Assembly (NCBI GenBank): GCA_031841125.1
Contig: CM063108.1
Location: forward strand, 24,417,399-24,481,398
DNA: 64,000 nt
Source of the DNA: Acanthococcus lagerstroemiae
Lineage: Eukaryota; Arthropoda; Insecta; Hemiptera; Eriococcidae
Reading direction: 5' to 3'
A model generated the notes under the pieces. The model was not told the origin of the DNA. It made no database searches and was given only the letters and a program-made list of their open reading frames with translations. Position 1 is the first letter of the stretch. Each line of letters opens with the position of its first letter. Below are positions 20,304 through 33,178 of this stretch, piece by piece. Made by a program: the position numbers and the translations under genes.

Positions 20304-21027
20304 TATTAAAGGTGGTAGTTAAATGACGTAATTTAAAGTTAAAAAAGGGATTAGGATGTGTCATCATCACGTAATGTCCATTTGCAATCAACCACTATCC
20401 CCTTTCTCGTAAAAAGCAGCGTCCTTCTTACCACGTTATACGTGACATTTCGAATAATCTATGAAATAACTCGTACCGAACGCTGCAGGGTTTTATGAAA
20501 AATGATTCAAATATTGGAAATGGTGAAATTGCATTCGACAAAACATTGTTTTTTATTATCATCTTACACTTAATAGTTCTGTGATCAGAGAGGAAGGGAA
20601 AACTAGTTGAAAATCGGATCTGATTTACTGGTCCGACAAAACAAAGGGATACATCGACAGGAACAAATGCAAATACGACAATTTAACGGGTCCAACGACC
20701 ATTTCCGCAGTGAACAATAAAAAAATGAATGCCCGACAAAAAAATAAGTGGGGCGACGTAAAAAATGAATTAAACTAGGCGACATATGATGCACGACAAT
20801 AATATACAATGCACTGCTGAAAATTAATTTCCTCAGTGACCTGAGTGGCGACAAATTGAATGTTATAAGCGAATTTTTGTGTGGACGTAAACTTAAGTGA
20901 AAACTACGAATACATGAAAAAATAAATAAGTTTAAAAAAATGATAATATCGTATATCAGACCCCTGTAGATCCTTAAGGGCGGAGAGGATAGAGAAACTG
21001 ACTCCAGAAACAAATAAATTAATTTCC
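20304..21027. other. Non-coding with recurrent CGACA words
   Basis: Between about 20633 and 20855 the word CGAC(A) recurs roughly every 15-35 bases in an AT-rich background. It may be a decayed simple repeat. The 145-codon frame on the minus strand is rich in Ser/Leu/Ile and has no domain. Confidence 0.3.
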
Positions 21028-21150
21028 ATGGAAATGTCAACCACTGAATTCGTGTGGAGGACGCGTTACGGGCGCTAAAGTAACGCTTTAAAGTATAACG
21101 TTTTTTGAAATTCTGTCTATGTGCCGAAGCAATTACATGAAAATGTCAAA
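21028..21150 (-). repeat. 'GACATTTTCATG' family repeat
   Basis: The reverse complement aligns with 32557-32690: GACATTTTCATGT, TTTCAAAAAACGTTA, GCGTTACTTTAGCGCCCG, and CACGAATTCAGTGGTTGA...TTTCCATGG in the same order. It links this site to the array at 32.1-33.3 kb and to the foldback element at 6.5 kb. Confidence 0.6.
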
Positions 21151-23489
21151 AACTGATAATTTTCAAAAGGGCGCATAACATCATTTTTTTCCACAACCTC
21201 TGTTGAAAAATCTCGGATCTATGGGATCGGAAACAACTAGAATATGAAATTATTTCGACACTTGTAGCAATCATTTAAACCAATCCGAGGTCTGTATCTC
21301 TATTCTAAGCAGAGTTATGAGTAAATGAAGGTTTAAAATGCGCTCTTCTCAAAACACACTTTTTTATGCGCCTGTATTGCACGCACTGGCTCAGTTATAG
21401 CTCATTACTCAATTTATAACTCAGCATGTGCTTACTTCAACTGTGTCAATCTGATCAAAGATTTTTCAAGGTCACTGAAAAGTCGTTCAAGACTACGAAC
21501 CTAGTAGTAATATTTAAATAGGTTCAACACACCTACTTGGACACCTCTACTGTGAATGTATGACAAGAATGGCTTTAAGGTTTGGCTGAATTAAAGCTTT
21601 CATGTCGAACAGGGCGAACCCACAGATACATGTATCGTTGAATTTTGGGTTCAACAGTAGTACAGCTGGCGGTATTTGAGTGAGCAGATGTTGAAGTTCA
21701 TATCAAAGGAGATTTTTTCCTTGATGAGGATCTAAAAGTTGGTTCCGAAATGCCACTGCAACTGATGAAGTACGGTCTTCATTACGGGTACGCTTAGAAT
21801 GCAGTTAAACCCAAGTCGGAGCTGAAATTGGTGTAAAAATAGAAGGTAGCTCACGAAGGATTATCTTCTGCTGTTGAAGTTATTTATCGTTCGTATATTT
21901 TTCCAGCACAGCGGGCATTCGGCAGTCTTGCCTACGCTCACTTGCTGCATCCCCGTCGAATTTCCATATTCTCAAAATTCAACTTCGCCAATTTACGAAC
22001 TATGTATGAAAACTTGGGTCATTATTTCCGCAATAAGGATTAACAGTTTTCAAGGAAACGCTGCCTGTACTGCGGTGCCCCCCTCCTGCCCCGGGTGTAT
22101 ACATCTCCGGGGTCCGGGCGAAACGATATAATTAACTGTTCCTCGCATATACGACTCCTATACTGCTCGGTCGCCTTCGGCCTTCACTTAAAAAACTCGT
22201 ATAGCGAGCATTCTTGTCGCTGCTTCCATAAAAGTATAAAACTTTTCCATCCGTCTGATATTTAATTTCGGGAGTTAGTTCGGGACACCTCTCGGCTCTC
22301 AGTCTTCGTCTGCCCTTCCCTACACTCGCCAACTTTAACCGTAAATAAGAGAGTAGAGAAATTTAATTAAACGTCGGTGTCTAATGTCCCCTCGAAAAAC
22401 GGTTTTGTGACTTTTCGGGTGAAACGGCAGCGGCGTGTGTCGACACGCTGGTCTCTGATTTCGTCAAGAATTTTCTCGCCTTCCTCCGATATGCCGGGGT
22501 ACTAGGTTATGGTGAAGTGGCTCCGACTATAATTTGAAAAAGGAAAAAAAATTGGAAAGTACTCTTAAGTGCAGCGCTAATTTTTCTGCTTCGGTGAACA
22601 AATGTGTTGGCATACCGAGAAAGTCCCAGGGAATTAGAATTAACGTCTCGTCGTCTTTGTGATTAGACTTTCATTCCGGATAAGAGACCAGCTCATAATG
22701 AAGACAGACAGGAGTGTATACGATGCCGCACTTGTGAGAAAAATTAACGCTAATACTATCAGGCTATTACTCGATCTGTTCAAGACATTTTTTCATTGTT
22801 GGCGAAAGTTTGAATTCATTTTAACCGATTCCGCCGTTGACCATTATAAACCTGCGCAATTTGTTTTCCGGTATTTACACCGAAAATACGAAAAATCCAG
22901 TTTTTATTACGCGTATATATTGCCACAGATGAGTTCACCGCTGTACAGCTCGAACGTAGAAAGAACAACGTTAAAACAAACTGCAGCAGTAGCAACCGTA
23001 ATAGTACTGAAAGGCTTATAGTCGAAAGCATCAGCTTGCCATTTTCGTGTATTTTGAGTAAAATTTATCACCTTTTCGCTCGCTGCAGTATTTCTGAAAT
23101 ATTTCTCGCCTTTAATATCTTCCGCTGTTACCACTTATGAAGTTTAAATAATGACTACCGTATACATCATTGTCAACAGCTCTCTCGGTCCTCCCTCATT
23201 GCTCGATATTTTTTATGATGAAACTTCCTTAAGATTTTGATGGTTTTCGCGAAAACTTTTAGCCGAACGTAGCCTCTTTCTTTCGCTCGCGCTTTCAGGA
23301 AAGCGAATAAGCTTGACGCTGAGGGAGATCAGATTTCTGGCCCATTTGCAAGTTCGAGGGAAGACGCTAGTGAACGAATTCTGACCGATTTTTGAGTAAA
23401 ATAGCAGTGCCAAACATGAACCTAACAAAATCTCATTCAGTTCCCTGTTTTGTATTAAAGGTAGGTTGTGGAAACCATAAAAACATATA
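21151..23489. other. Non-coding, nothing recognised
   Basis: No gene, RNA gene or clear repeat found. Several frames of 60-120 codons (for example 21874-22131 and 22659-23021) overlap frames on the other strand and show no family signature. Confidence 0.35.
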
Positions 23490-23793
23490 CAGTAGAACGT
23501 CGATTATCCGGAACGTCAATCAACCGGAATGGCAAAAAAAAAAGAAAAGAAAACTGATAATCAGGGCCCAGATTTTTAAGCAACCCCTCTTTTTTTCTCA
23601 TTCTAGTCTAGCCTATTCAGTCTGTTATAACGTTTTCTGGACAAATCAGGAACTTCTGGAACTAATGAGCTAATTCTTTAGATTATTTTCCTTCAAAATG
23701 CGTTTTCCTCTATAAAATAAGCACATGTTTCGGTTATCCGGGAAGCCTCTGGTCTCAATGAGTCCGGATAATCGACGTTCTACTAATCTACTG
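23490..23793. mobile_element. pogo/Tigger-type MITE with TA duplication
   Basis: The left end CAGTAGAACGTCGATTATCC and the inverted right end (23762-23793, GGATAATCGACGTTCTACT...CTACTG) match the termini typical of pogo/Tigger transposons. TA flanks both sides (23488-23489 and 23794-23795). An extra 8 bp, a local duplication, sits in the right terminus. The 304-bp interior has no transposase. Confidence 0.75.
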
Positions 23794-23795
23794 TA

Positions 23796-24439
23796 CAAAG
23801 ATACTTCGGAATTGCAGATGATATTGCTCTCTGTCGAAAACTGGAGGTACTTCAAATTGAATTTTTACCGATTTTTGGGTTTATAATCTATCTTAAAATC
23901 AATCACATATCAGCTGGAACTGGAAGTTGATAGTCCACGAGCGAATGGATCCGGATGGAGGGGTCGAGCAAAGCTGATCAAAAATACTGTAAATGGTTTG
24001 AGATGAACGTAATGCACATCACACCTGTTCACGTACACGCTAAATGAAACACGACTAAAACTGACCAAAAAGAGTAAATTCAAGAAGATCAAACTTCATC
24101 AAATTTAGCTACACTTTTATAAATGACCAAAAAGAGTAAATTTGACCAGATTAATCTACTAAAAATGGTCTGAAATGTTCAAGAATGATCTGAAATAACC
24201 TAAAGTCTCCAAGAATCACAAAAACTGGCGAACAACTAAAACAGATTGAAAATGCTTACTCGGTATAAAATTTTTATGAAAGTAGAAGAAATTTTTTTAC
24301 AGCACGACGTAGTACATACATGTTAGGCATGGAGCCATCCTGATAAAATCGTGATTATCAATGAATGAAATTAGATTTCTTAACGGCAAATTAGACTTCT
24401 TAAAAGTAAATATGATCCTTCAGATCCTACACTAAGTCC
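23796..24439. other. Non-coding with short repeated words
   Basis: Contains repeated GACCAAAAAGAGTAAATT(C/T)GA near 24061 and 24124 (a 63-bp spaced direct repeat). No gene. Confidence 0.35.
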
Positions 24440-24818
24440 CCGACTACGTCGCTCACCGTGGGGCATGTGCCTCTGTCACTTTACTCCATCTTCTTTTATC
24501 TTGTGCCACGCTTGCCCAGTTTCTCCCCTGGAGATTTCATCGAACCACTTAATCGAGGGACGCCCCTCCCTCTTTTTGTGGTCTCTGGGGACCCAATTCG
24601 TAGCTGTGATGTTCCATTTATCCCCTTACTGCGCCTGCACATATGCCCAGCATATTTAAATTTTAGTTTCTTTGAGATATAATTTATATCGGTTAGTTCA
24701 GACCTCCTTACAATTTCATATTTATTAATTTTATCCTTTACTTTGATGCTCAGGATACTACGAATCATGGAGAACTGGGTCACCTCCAACCTTTTTTTCA
24801 GCTTGAGCGGCAAGGCCC

Positions 24819-24986
24819 AGGCTTGAGCGCCATGTATTAGCCCTGGTAACACTACTCTATTCCAAATTTTCATTTTAGTTTTTATACTGAATTTTTCTTT
24901 AAAGGCTTGAGCGCCATATATTAGCCCTGGTAACACTACTCTATTCCAAATTTTCATTTTAGTTTTTATACTGAATTTTTCTTTAA
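24819..24986 (-). repeat. 84-bp tandem duplication inside the RTE frame
   Basis: Bases 24819-24902 and 24903-24986 are nearly identical (AGGCTTGAGCGCCATGTATT versus ...CATATATT). The unit is exactly 28 codons, so the RT reading continues through both copies as FKEKFSIKTKMKIWNRVVLP...AQA twice. Confidence 0.9.
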
Positions 24987-25031
24987 ATATATGCTTATTT
25001 GCCCAAAAGTCTTTCCACGAGTTAGTCAAGT

Positions 25032-25335
25032 CAGGGTTTCTACTAGGTCAGGAAGTCATGATTTTTGAAAGTATGTCAGAAAGTCAGAATGTCAGGAAAT
25101 TTCGAGGAATTTACTGAAAGGTCAGGGAAAAATTGATAAATGACCATCCAATGGAAGATTCTGTAAGAAATCCCGTAATAAGAATAAATGAAAATCAAGA
25201 AATAATATTGTATGAACGTAATGAATTCATACAAAAAACCTCTTCCTCCAAAGGCTTTTATGTATGGTACAAATAAAAGAAAGAAGGCCAGGAAAAAGTT
25301 AGGGAAAAAATTCTGAAGAGTCTATAGACACCCTG
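25032..25335. mobile_element. hAT-like MITE inserted in the RTE copy
   Basis: The ends CAGGGTTTCTACTAGGTCAG and, inverted, CAGGGTGTCTATAGACTC form short terminal inverted repeats. The interior is rich in GTCAGGAA/GTCAGGGAA words, typical of CAGGG-ended hAT-type MITEs. It separates two parts of one RTE reading. I could not recognise an 8-bp duplication, so the superfamily is provisional. Confidence 0.5.
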
Positions 25336-25690
25336 TAATTCTGAGATTTATTTCTTTCTCTAATCTATTTTTGTTGAAGCTCATGATTTGCCCCAGATAT
25401 TTGCGTTCCTTTACCTTATCGATTTTTGCACTATACCTAGAACCATTTTCCCTCAGCTCTTCGACTCCGTCCTCACCCGCCAGTAGCATTATTTTAAAGG
25501 TATTAATTTTTAATCCCACTTTCTCGCATTTTTCAATCAGTTCCCCGAGCATGCTTTTAATTTCTTCATTATTTTTTCCAAGAAGTACTATATCGTGAAA
25601 ATAATAAAGAGCGACTTTTATAATTTGCTGACTGATGTTCAGAATGCAAACTAAATGACCGAAAGCTTTCTGAAAAATTACTTTGTACAA

Positions 25691-26264
25691 AATTTTTCAT
25701 TTAAGCCAAAAAACAGAAAAATAATTATAAAAAAGTCAGTTATTTTCTTTTTTGCCGACCATGGGCCGAAATGTCGGCTAACGTAAATATATTATGGTCG
25801 AATTTGCCGAAAAATGGCGACGCCGGCGATTCGTGGGAGGGCATCACACCTCCTACCCCTCGTTACGCCCTGAGCTCAAAATTAAAAAAACAGCCAAAAT
25901 TGTCGAACAGCCCGAAATTAAAAGGGAAAATTATGACCAGCTCAAAAGGGCAAGAAGCATGTCATTCATAAATAAGCAAAAAGTGACAGAGATGCCTGGC
26001 AAGGAGTGGATGAGCATGACTAGTGGAGTCTGGTAACCTAACCAGATGACCAACTCATCAAACAAAAATGCTGATTTAATAGGAAAAATCGTTGGGGAAT
26101 TCAAGAAAAAAAAATTTTCGGGTATTTTAGCCTTATTATTTGTTTTTCTTGAATTTGAAATGAAGTTATTTGTTTACTTTTACCGATGTTCATATATTAT
26201 ATTATAATATGTATTTCTTCACCACCATACCTCTTTTCTTTCCAAGTTCTGATTTTACCAGTAC
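25691..26264. other. Non-coding or unrecognised frame
   Basis: Overlapping plus-strand frames at 25771-25971 and 25794-26036 contain a Lys-rich stretch (KTAKIVEQPEIKRENYDQLK) that looks protein-like but matches no family I know. It might be a worn exon or transposon piece. Confidence 0.25.
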
Positions 26265-26607
26265 TTCAGTTAATGGTCTACCGCCTTCAATATGCCAGAT
26301 GGACCAAATTTGCACGTAACCTTTTTAGTTATATTAATCGAGAGTAACAAGAAAGGTTGTATTCAAATTTTGCCTGTCTGTGAAACCGAAGGCGCTAAGT
26401 ACTTACAATATTTTGTTGGCTTATAGCGCCTTCAGTATTGCAGATAGGCAAAACTTGTACATTACTCATTTTGTTGATCTCAGTTATTACTACTGCTAAG
26501 ATTATATGTAAATTTTAATTATCTGCCTTATTAAAGGCGCTATAAGCCAACGAAATATTGTAAGTGCTTTAGCGCCTTCAATTTCACAGATAAGCAAAAT
26601 TGATACA
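26265..26607. repeat. Combined direct and inverted repeat cluster
   Basis: About 75-bp inverted arms (26359-26432 and 26533-26607) share GGCGCTAA and ACAATATTTYGTTGGCTTATAGCGCC. In addition, GCCTTCARTATKCAGAT-like motifs recur in direct orientation near 26281, 26428 and 26572, about 145 bp apart. Non-coding. Confidence 0.65.
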
Positions 26608-29010
26608 AAATACGCCTTAGGAGAAAATTACAAATTAAAAAAAATCTTCTCACCAAAGGCTACCTTCTAACTAGGTCGCGCTCAAAATTTTCAATTCTTT
26701 TAGCCTATGTATGACGATTCACCCTATTGTTTATTCTTTAATCGCGTACGAATATGGAAACGTATCCAGATCTGATTAATCGTCGATATACCCTGTGTCG
26801 TATTTTATTTTTTTCATTTTTCTAAATTAAAAAAACAAGAAAATTATTGCAATATTAATGTTGGTCCAGTTAGAATACGAGTACACGCGTATTTTTGGAT
26901 ATCTGTTGATATGATATTTCAGTGAGGTGGACCTGGAACATATTTATCTTTTTATTTACTTTTCGAAAGTGCATAGACGTACCACTGTGCTGAGACTGGC
27001 ATCCTTAGACCTTTTTCCAAAACTAGTTTCCTCTTGATAGACCCATTTTCATTCAGGGACATGAAGAGGGGCCTCCCTAGAAATTCACGTCCATCCGGAT
27101 GGCTCAGGTCTGCAGCACTAATTCGTTAGTTCATTGTAGCGGAGTATATGCTAGAGACATGGGTCATCGTGGACTCGCCCAGACCTCCGTGGGGCTTGGA
27201 GTGGCCTGTGAATAGGCACCTATAAAATTATGGTGGTAGTAGCCTGAACATTCTTTCGCGTGAGTCTTAGTCGGCAATCTACTACCGGCATTTCCCTATA
27301 GGGAAGATCCGTGAAAAGAGTTTATTTTTCCCCGAAATTTGGATGGGACATCTGATTTTCGGGGAATTATGTTACAAAATAAATACGTTTTTGTTTGAAC
27401 TGAAACAATAGTTGTAGTAGATATTCCATTTTATGCAAATTTCACTGTAATTACACCTTCAGGAAGTGAAAAATCGAACATTTTTCATAGAGGTATTTTT
27501 TCAGCAGTAGACCGCAAACCCCAGCACTAACCTGGAAATTTCGGGTTCCCCACAACCGGACGTGCTTCCTCTTCACTCACCCCCACCTCCTCGTCATGGT
27601 ACGTGTGGCGATGCAGGAAGGTGGTGACGACGGGAAGCCCTGCCGGGGAATTTGTACCATAGGATCAAACTAAATTCAAGCTCCTAATTTTAACTCCCCT
27701 ATTAAAACCTGTTTCCCTCTCATGCCAAACATGAACCACATAAAAAATTCGCCCTAAATATGCAAATTTTCATTCGACTCAGGAACCAATAATTCGCTGA
27801 AAGAATTTAAACGTCTAAAACGTAAAATAAAAATCGTACTACGAAATTGTCATATTCAGCGGCGTGGAAAAGGTAAAAATATTACAATATAAAATATACC
27901 TATTTACAAAAAAAAAAAAAAAAAAAAAAAAAAAAGCACCAATATAAATGTGACTGTTGTTAAATTTACATTCGTTTCGGCGTATTTCTTATTTTTATTA
28001 CAACATACAACCGCTAAAGATTCGGTTTATCTGCCGAACCACGTATTCGAACCGAGAATTGCTGACGAGTATATTCATATCGGTAGGGAGCCAGCAACGC
28101 GTTATATGAGCCATCTTCGGCACACGCAATCCACGTAAAGCAAATCCTCGCCCCGAGAATGTTCTGCCAAAAATGAAACCAATAGATACACGGAAAATTT
28201 ATGGCAAAATTTACCGAAGATATCTTATATACATCTGCAGTCTACATTACAGGCCTTGCACGCGTCTCCTCTCCGGCAGCTACCGTGTCACGTCGCGAAA
28301 TCCGACCAGCAAGGCAGAAAATTTTTCCGAGCACAACGAAAGAGCAAAAAGTTGCTCGAATTTTTTCAGTCTTGTGAAAGAGAGAATTGTTTTGAAGATT
28401 AATAGCATGAAAACCCTCTATTGGCCGTGGAGTGCACGGTCGAGGAAAAAACAAGACTGCGTTACTTCCTTAAGGACGAAATAAATACGAAATAAATTAC
28501 CCTTTTTTGTCTGCCAGACAGTCGTCCGCTTAAACTGCCTTAATAACGGAATCCGAGGTGGCATTAACTCGCAAATAAATCGAGTTAACCCCGCGCCGTA
28601 TTATGACTCATAGTGCTCACGCTTTCCATTCTATCGAATCGGCAAAAATAATGGCGAGGGAATTCGAAATGAGAGTGTTGAAGTGTTCGCGGTAGTTAAC
28701 CTGCGGTAATTTAAATATATGGCCGACGGCTCGGCTCTTCACGTCGATGTCCATCGGCAGGATTTTTGACACTTGTGACGTCATTACTATTCGTACGCTC
28801 GGCGATCCCGGGTTCTCCTAGAATGAAACAAGCGATCTCACAATCCTGTCATTTTTTGCTTACCCTTTCGAGTTATCAAGTCAACACGTTTTTTTTGGGA
28901 ACACGGTTTCCCTTTTTTCGATTCGATTTCAAATCATTCTGTCTCTCAGTTTCTAAACTTGAATAGAGGCTAGTCTGACCAGTGGCGTTGGAATAAGGAC
29001 ACAGAGATAC
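26608..29010. other. Non-coding; A28 tract at 27908-27935
   Basis: No gene found. An uninterrupted A tract at 27908-27935 could be the tail of a retroposed copy, but no body is recognisable upstream. The 28173-28484 frame overlaps others on the opposite strand and lacks a signature. Confidence 0.35.
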
Positions 29011-29900
29011 ATTTAGCCCCCCCCCCCCCAATAAATCTGTAGGGTATAAAATATCGTTTACATCCAACGAAATTTCATGAACGCAAAGCGAGAACCTACT
29101 CTAATTAATAACGTAAGACTCACTGATTGGACAGACCACACATCCACAGACAACCAATAGAAGCACACCCAATAGGTTTACCATACGGACTACGCACCAC
29201 TATAACACAGGACGATGAAGGGAAAAGTGTTAGGGTAATCCACTGAAGATGGCATAACAGCTGAATGCGCTCTGGACTACAGAAGGAAGAAAATGTGAAT
29301 TGGCACACCCTACATACAGAATTTACCGAGTACACTCACAACATGGACACTAAGCATTGCTTGTCAACTCAAACTGTGTATCCCTTAAAAAAGACATTTC
29401 GAGTCCGCTGGATCAGACTAATGTACGTGAATGCACTGATACTACAGGTATGACTGATTAAACAAGTACATCTGACAGACAGGGCCAGGGCGAACATTTT
29501 TCTTTAACTTCTGAACCAGAATGAAGGTTAATCTAATAAATGAAATTAGAACGAAGATAACACAAACACAATCAGTACCTCACTCTGCCAATAAGTCTAC
29601 AGAAGGATAATGTATCGTTTTTATCTGCCAACATTTCATAAATGCATTATTCGTTGTTTTGTTGTTGTTGTTTTTTTTTGTTGCTAGTTCACTCTCAGTT
29701 TTTAAATTTGTAACGTATTCCCCAAGGAGCCCCTTGTTTGGTTTCTCTTTCTTTTTGCTTGTCAACGTAAATTTGACTTTCAACCAGTCTCGCCAGAAAC
29801 TGTGTTTGGCATATCAACTGAAACTGTGTACGCCTTGAAAAGGACGTTTCGAAGCCCCTCTCAGAGAAATATTAACTATGTTAAATTTTGACAGTTGGGC
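29011..29900. repeat. Weak ~450-550-bp direct duplication
   Basis: Two modules recur in order: CCAATAAATCTGTAGGGTA...TATCGTTT near 29027 resembles CCAATAAGTCTACAGAAGG...TATCGTTT near 29588; TCAACTCAAACTGTGTA...ACATTTCGA near 29365 resembles TCAACTGAAACTGTGTA...ACGTTTCGA near 29814. This suggests an old tandem duplication or two copies of one repeat. Confidence 0.4.
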
Positions 29901-31627
29901 TTTTCGATTACAGGGTGGAAACCTAAGGAAACCTGAATTTCTCTGTATAGCACTCTTCCACATTTCGTGACTCCGGCGACGGTCCCCTTCCATCTCAATC
30001 CACATCGAAACGGTTGCTCAAGACACGAATTTTGACTATCCCCCCCCCACACCAAAGTAAAAAACCCTAATTAACAGGGGTAATGAACCTCCGCGCGGTT
30101 TCTACGTGCGGAGTAATTCTGACTAATTTCACATAATTTGTTATGAGTTGCCTACGTGGGGCTTGACCAGCGGCTTTCGGAGCTTCGTTCATAGCTATCT
30201 AATCAAAATGTATGGAGTTAGATACGAGGAAATCAGGGAACACTATATAATCAAATATCGATGCTCACTGATCAGCATCCAAAATCTCAAATCCTCAATC
30301 TCGTGCTCAGACGTACGGTCAACGTGCACATTTCACTCGATCTAATACGCAGCCGGCAGGAGTATTTTTCTGTTCGCATTTACGTTGAGGAAACCTTTTG
30401 GGAATCTTCCTCCGAAGGATGGTCGCGATTAAATTTGGCGAATTTGCGAACGAGTTCGTCATTAATCACCGGCTTACTTCGAATGCTGGTCTGAAGACGT
30501 AAGTGTGGTTGCCGGGGGGGGGGGCGGTTGGAAGAGGCATCTCGCCGCTTAAAACGGCCGACACGGAGGGAAAATTACTTTTTCTACTGGAATTGGAAAT
30601 GGAGGCAATCAGTTTCGTAATAATCGTGTATTTGTTACCTGGTTATGGAAATAATATATCATCGCCGGGCGGAGTGCTTTTCCTGCTGACGACTTAATGT
30701 AAAATCCGTCGTTAGGTTTTCCCCGGCACCGAGCTTATTTTCGTCCCCTCCCCCACTCCTCCTGTGTGCGGTGAAAAATCCTACACGACGAGAAGAAAAA
30801 TTATACCGAGTAGAACGGATTTGCCATGTCGAAGTGGTATTCGATGGGCTGTCGCCGACGATAATATATTATTGTTAATTATGAATCCATCGCAACGGCA
30901 TCGGGACGGCTGAGACCGAATATGCATTTCGCCCCCTCCTTTTTTTCGGATAGAAAAAGCTCGAAGAAAACGATTTCCGTTTCACTTTGGCCCGATATAA
31001 AACGATGTAATTTTTTGCCGGCGAGAGATTGGGAGCTGCGCCGCGGGGTTGTACATCCGCTTTCCTCATTTCGATGAAGGAAAAATAGAAGGATTTCAGC
31101 GTTTCTGCAACATTAGTTGGAAATGCGATGGAACTGCTTCTCCGGTACGCTGTAAATAGCGCTACCTGATTATTATAAAATAGATTGTACCGTTTTTCTC
31201 GAGTGCTTTAAATACAAGTAAAATATCTGCTAAATGACAAGATGACAAATTTCGCGAGACTATCTCTTTGTTTCGCGGTAACCACGACTCGAATATAGAC
31301 TCGTCGATAAGTGCAGCTCCTGCGCTGCGGTTCGTTACAATTTTAACGATACCGTAGAATTGGACGAAGCGCTAGACAAACGAATGACTATACAATACAA
31401 CTGTCATATTCGGAAAGTAACCAACTATTGTAAGTGCTTCTAAAACGCAGTAATAATTTGCTCATAGCAGTGTTTTCATGACATCGAAATGACGTTGTAT
31501 AATATGATAGCGACTGGGAATTCCGCTTTTCCCAGCACAGCGATCTTGCTTTTTGTTTCCCATCATTTTCGAAATTAGCTCGCTTGGAGAACTCGAATTT
31601 CATAATTGTTGACTCGCGATACAGTGA
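29901..31627. other. Non-coding, nothing recognised
   Basis: Contains a G11 run at 30514-30524. A 77-codon frame ends just before GTAAGTG at 30480 but has a stop before the donor, so no exon is called. Confidence 0.35.
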
Positions 31628-31943
31628 TGTACAAACCTACACGAGCGATGTACAAATAATCAAAATGTTCGGGATCAGAATTCCCATTTGAGGGACGGCA
31701 TTTCCTCAGTCCCCGAAACTACTCCCAGTGATCGCTGCTCAGTGGGTTGATATAAAGACAGCGGAATATGAGATACAAATGTGCCCAAACGATGTACGAA
31801 TGACACTGGTTTAAGATGCCAAGTCAAATTTCCGGGACTAAATGTCCACAGTCCTTGTAATACCTTGCGATTATTGTAGGAGGAAGGGATCATGCACAAA
31901 CAATGGAATAAGCTGTACAAACTAGTACAAAAGATGTACCATA
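31628..31943 (+). repeat. 'TGTACAAACG' repeat units, left block
   Basis: Units with TGTACAAACCTACACGAGCG and GATGTACAAATAATC, GGGATCAGAATTCCCATTT and CTCAGTCCCCG recur here (31628, about 31780, about 31916). Similar units stand at 34363-34650. The two blocks flank the 31.94-34.35 kb interval. Confidence 0.45.
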
Positions 31944-32129
31944 AAATAGGGTAACTTTGATCACGTTTTACCATTCTATCTCTCAACAAGTTTAAGGGTT
32001 TGAAGGAAAAAGATTTCGGCTTTGCATATTAGTTATTACAAGCTACCAGTTGCCGCAAGAATGAATTTGTAGGAGTAATTAATGGGCTGATCAATGTTAC
32101 CCCGCCTTTGGAGTAACTTTGATCATCCT

Positions 32130-33136
32130 ACTTTTGACATTTTCATCCCTTTGCTTTGCACATGAACGAAAATAACATTACTTTGGAGCATCACGAAAAA
32201 AAAACACAGCTGATCACGAGCTTTGGCACACAAACGAACTTTTCGAGTGTTATTTCTGAGGCAAGAACGCGTCCCCCGACACGAATTTGGTGGTTGACAT
32301 TTCTTGGGAAATTTATTTTGTTGCTGCGCGACTGCAATCTGCAGCTGTGTTGTTAATAGAAATTTCCATGGAAAATCATTTTATTAGGGTACGAAAGCAT
32401 ATAAAATGTTACATTACGTGTCTCTGTAGGAGACATGTATTTCCATGGAAATTTGAAACCTTTAAACGCAAGATAACATTATACATTGATAACTGCTCGA
32501 CATGAAAATGCTTTTCCGTGATTGCAGATCCATCTGCGACATTTCTATCTAATTGACATTTTCATGTCTTTCTTTTGGCACATAGAAAAAATTTCAAAAA
32601 AAAGCACGTTACCTTAATGCGTTACTTTAGCGCCCGTCACGTCGTAACGCTTCCCCGACACGAATTCAGTGGTTGATATTTCCATGGAATTTTTTTTTTT
32701 CAGTCATGAGTGTATTTGAGCTAAAATAACCGTTACGCCCCATCCCCTCAATACGTTCAAAAACTGTACCCCCCCCCCACGAAGCCAGTCCTTCTGATTT
32801 AGCTTTTCATGATAACAATTCAGTTCACTGGTTGAAGTTTCCATGCAAATTTCTTTTAACAACATTGCTGCAGACTGCAGTCGTGCAGCAACAACATTAC
32901 GTCTCTGCTTTGGCCCATAAAAACAAACATTTCAAAAAACGTTACTTTATAGCCTCACGAAAAAAAAACCAGCTGATCGAGAGCTTTGGTACATAAATGA
33001 AACAATTGTTACTTTTTGAGCGTTACTTCTCCTGATCATACCCTAATAAAAAAAATTTCCATGGAAAATCCATTTTGACATTTTCATGTCTTTACTTTGG
33101 CACACGAACCGAAAAAACGTTACTTTCACGCGCCAC

Positions 33137-33178
<42 letters not shown>

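Larger units (their letters stand above)
24440..25690 (-). pseudogene. RTE-clade reverse transcriptase, broken copy
   Basis: The minus strand carries the RT motif C region, decayed to LYYFHDIVLLGKNNEEI (usual FADD), then EKCEKVGLKIN and YLGQIMSFNKN (25690-25336). After an inserted MITE come NSWKDFWANKHIFKEKF, WNRVVLPGLI, MIRSILSIKVKDKINKYEI, and LKFKYAGHMCRRS (25029-24496). The C-terminal GRP motif appears as RGVPRLSG. It is 5'-truncated and contains an internal 84-bp tandem duplication. Inactive. Confidence 0.75.

Noticed and set aside
20603..21040. 145-codon minus-strand membrane-like protein
   Set aside because: Composition follows the CGACA-rich non-coding repeat; no start context or domain.
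25032..25335. 8-bp target duplication proving a hAT element
   Set aside because: AGTCAAGT on the left and TAATTCTG on the right do not match, so hAT stays provisional.
30261..30494. Exon ending before GTAAGTG at 30480
   Set aside because: The open frame reaches a TGA before the donor, and the acceptor is weak.
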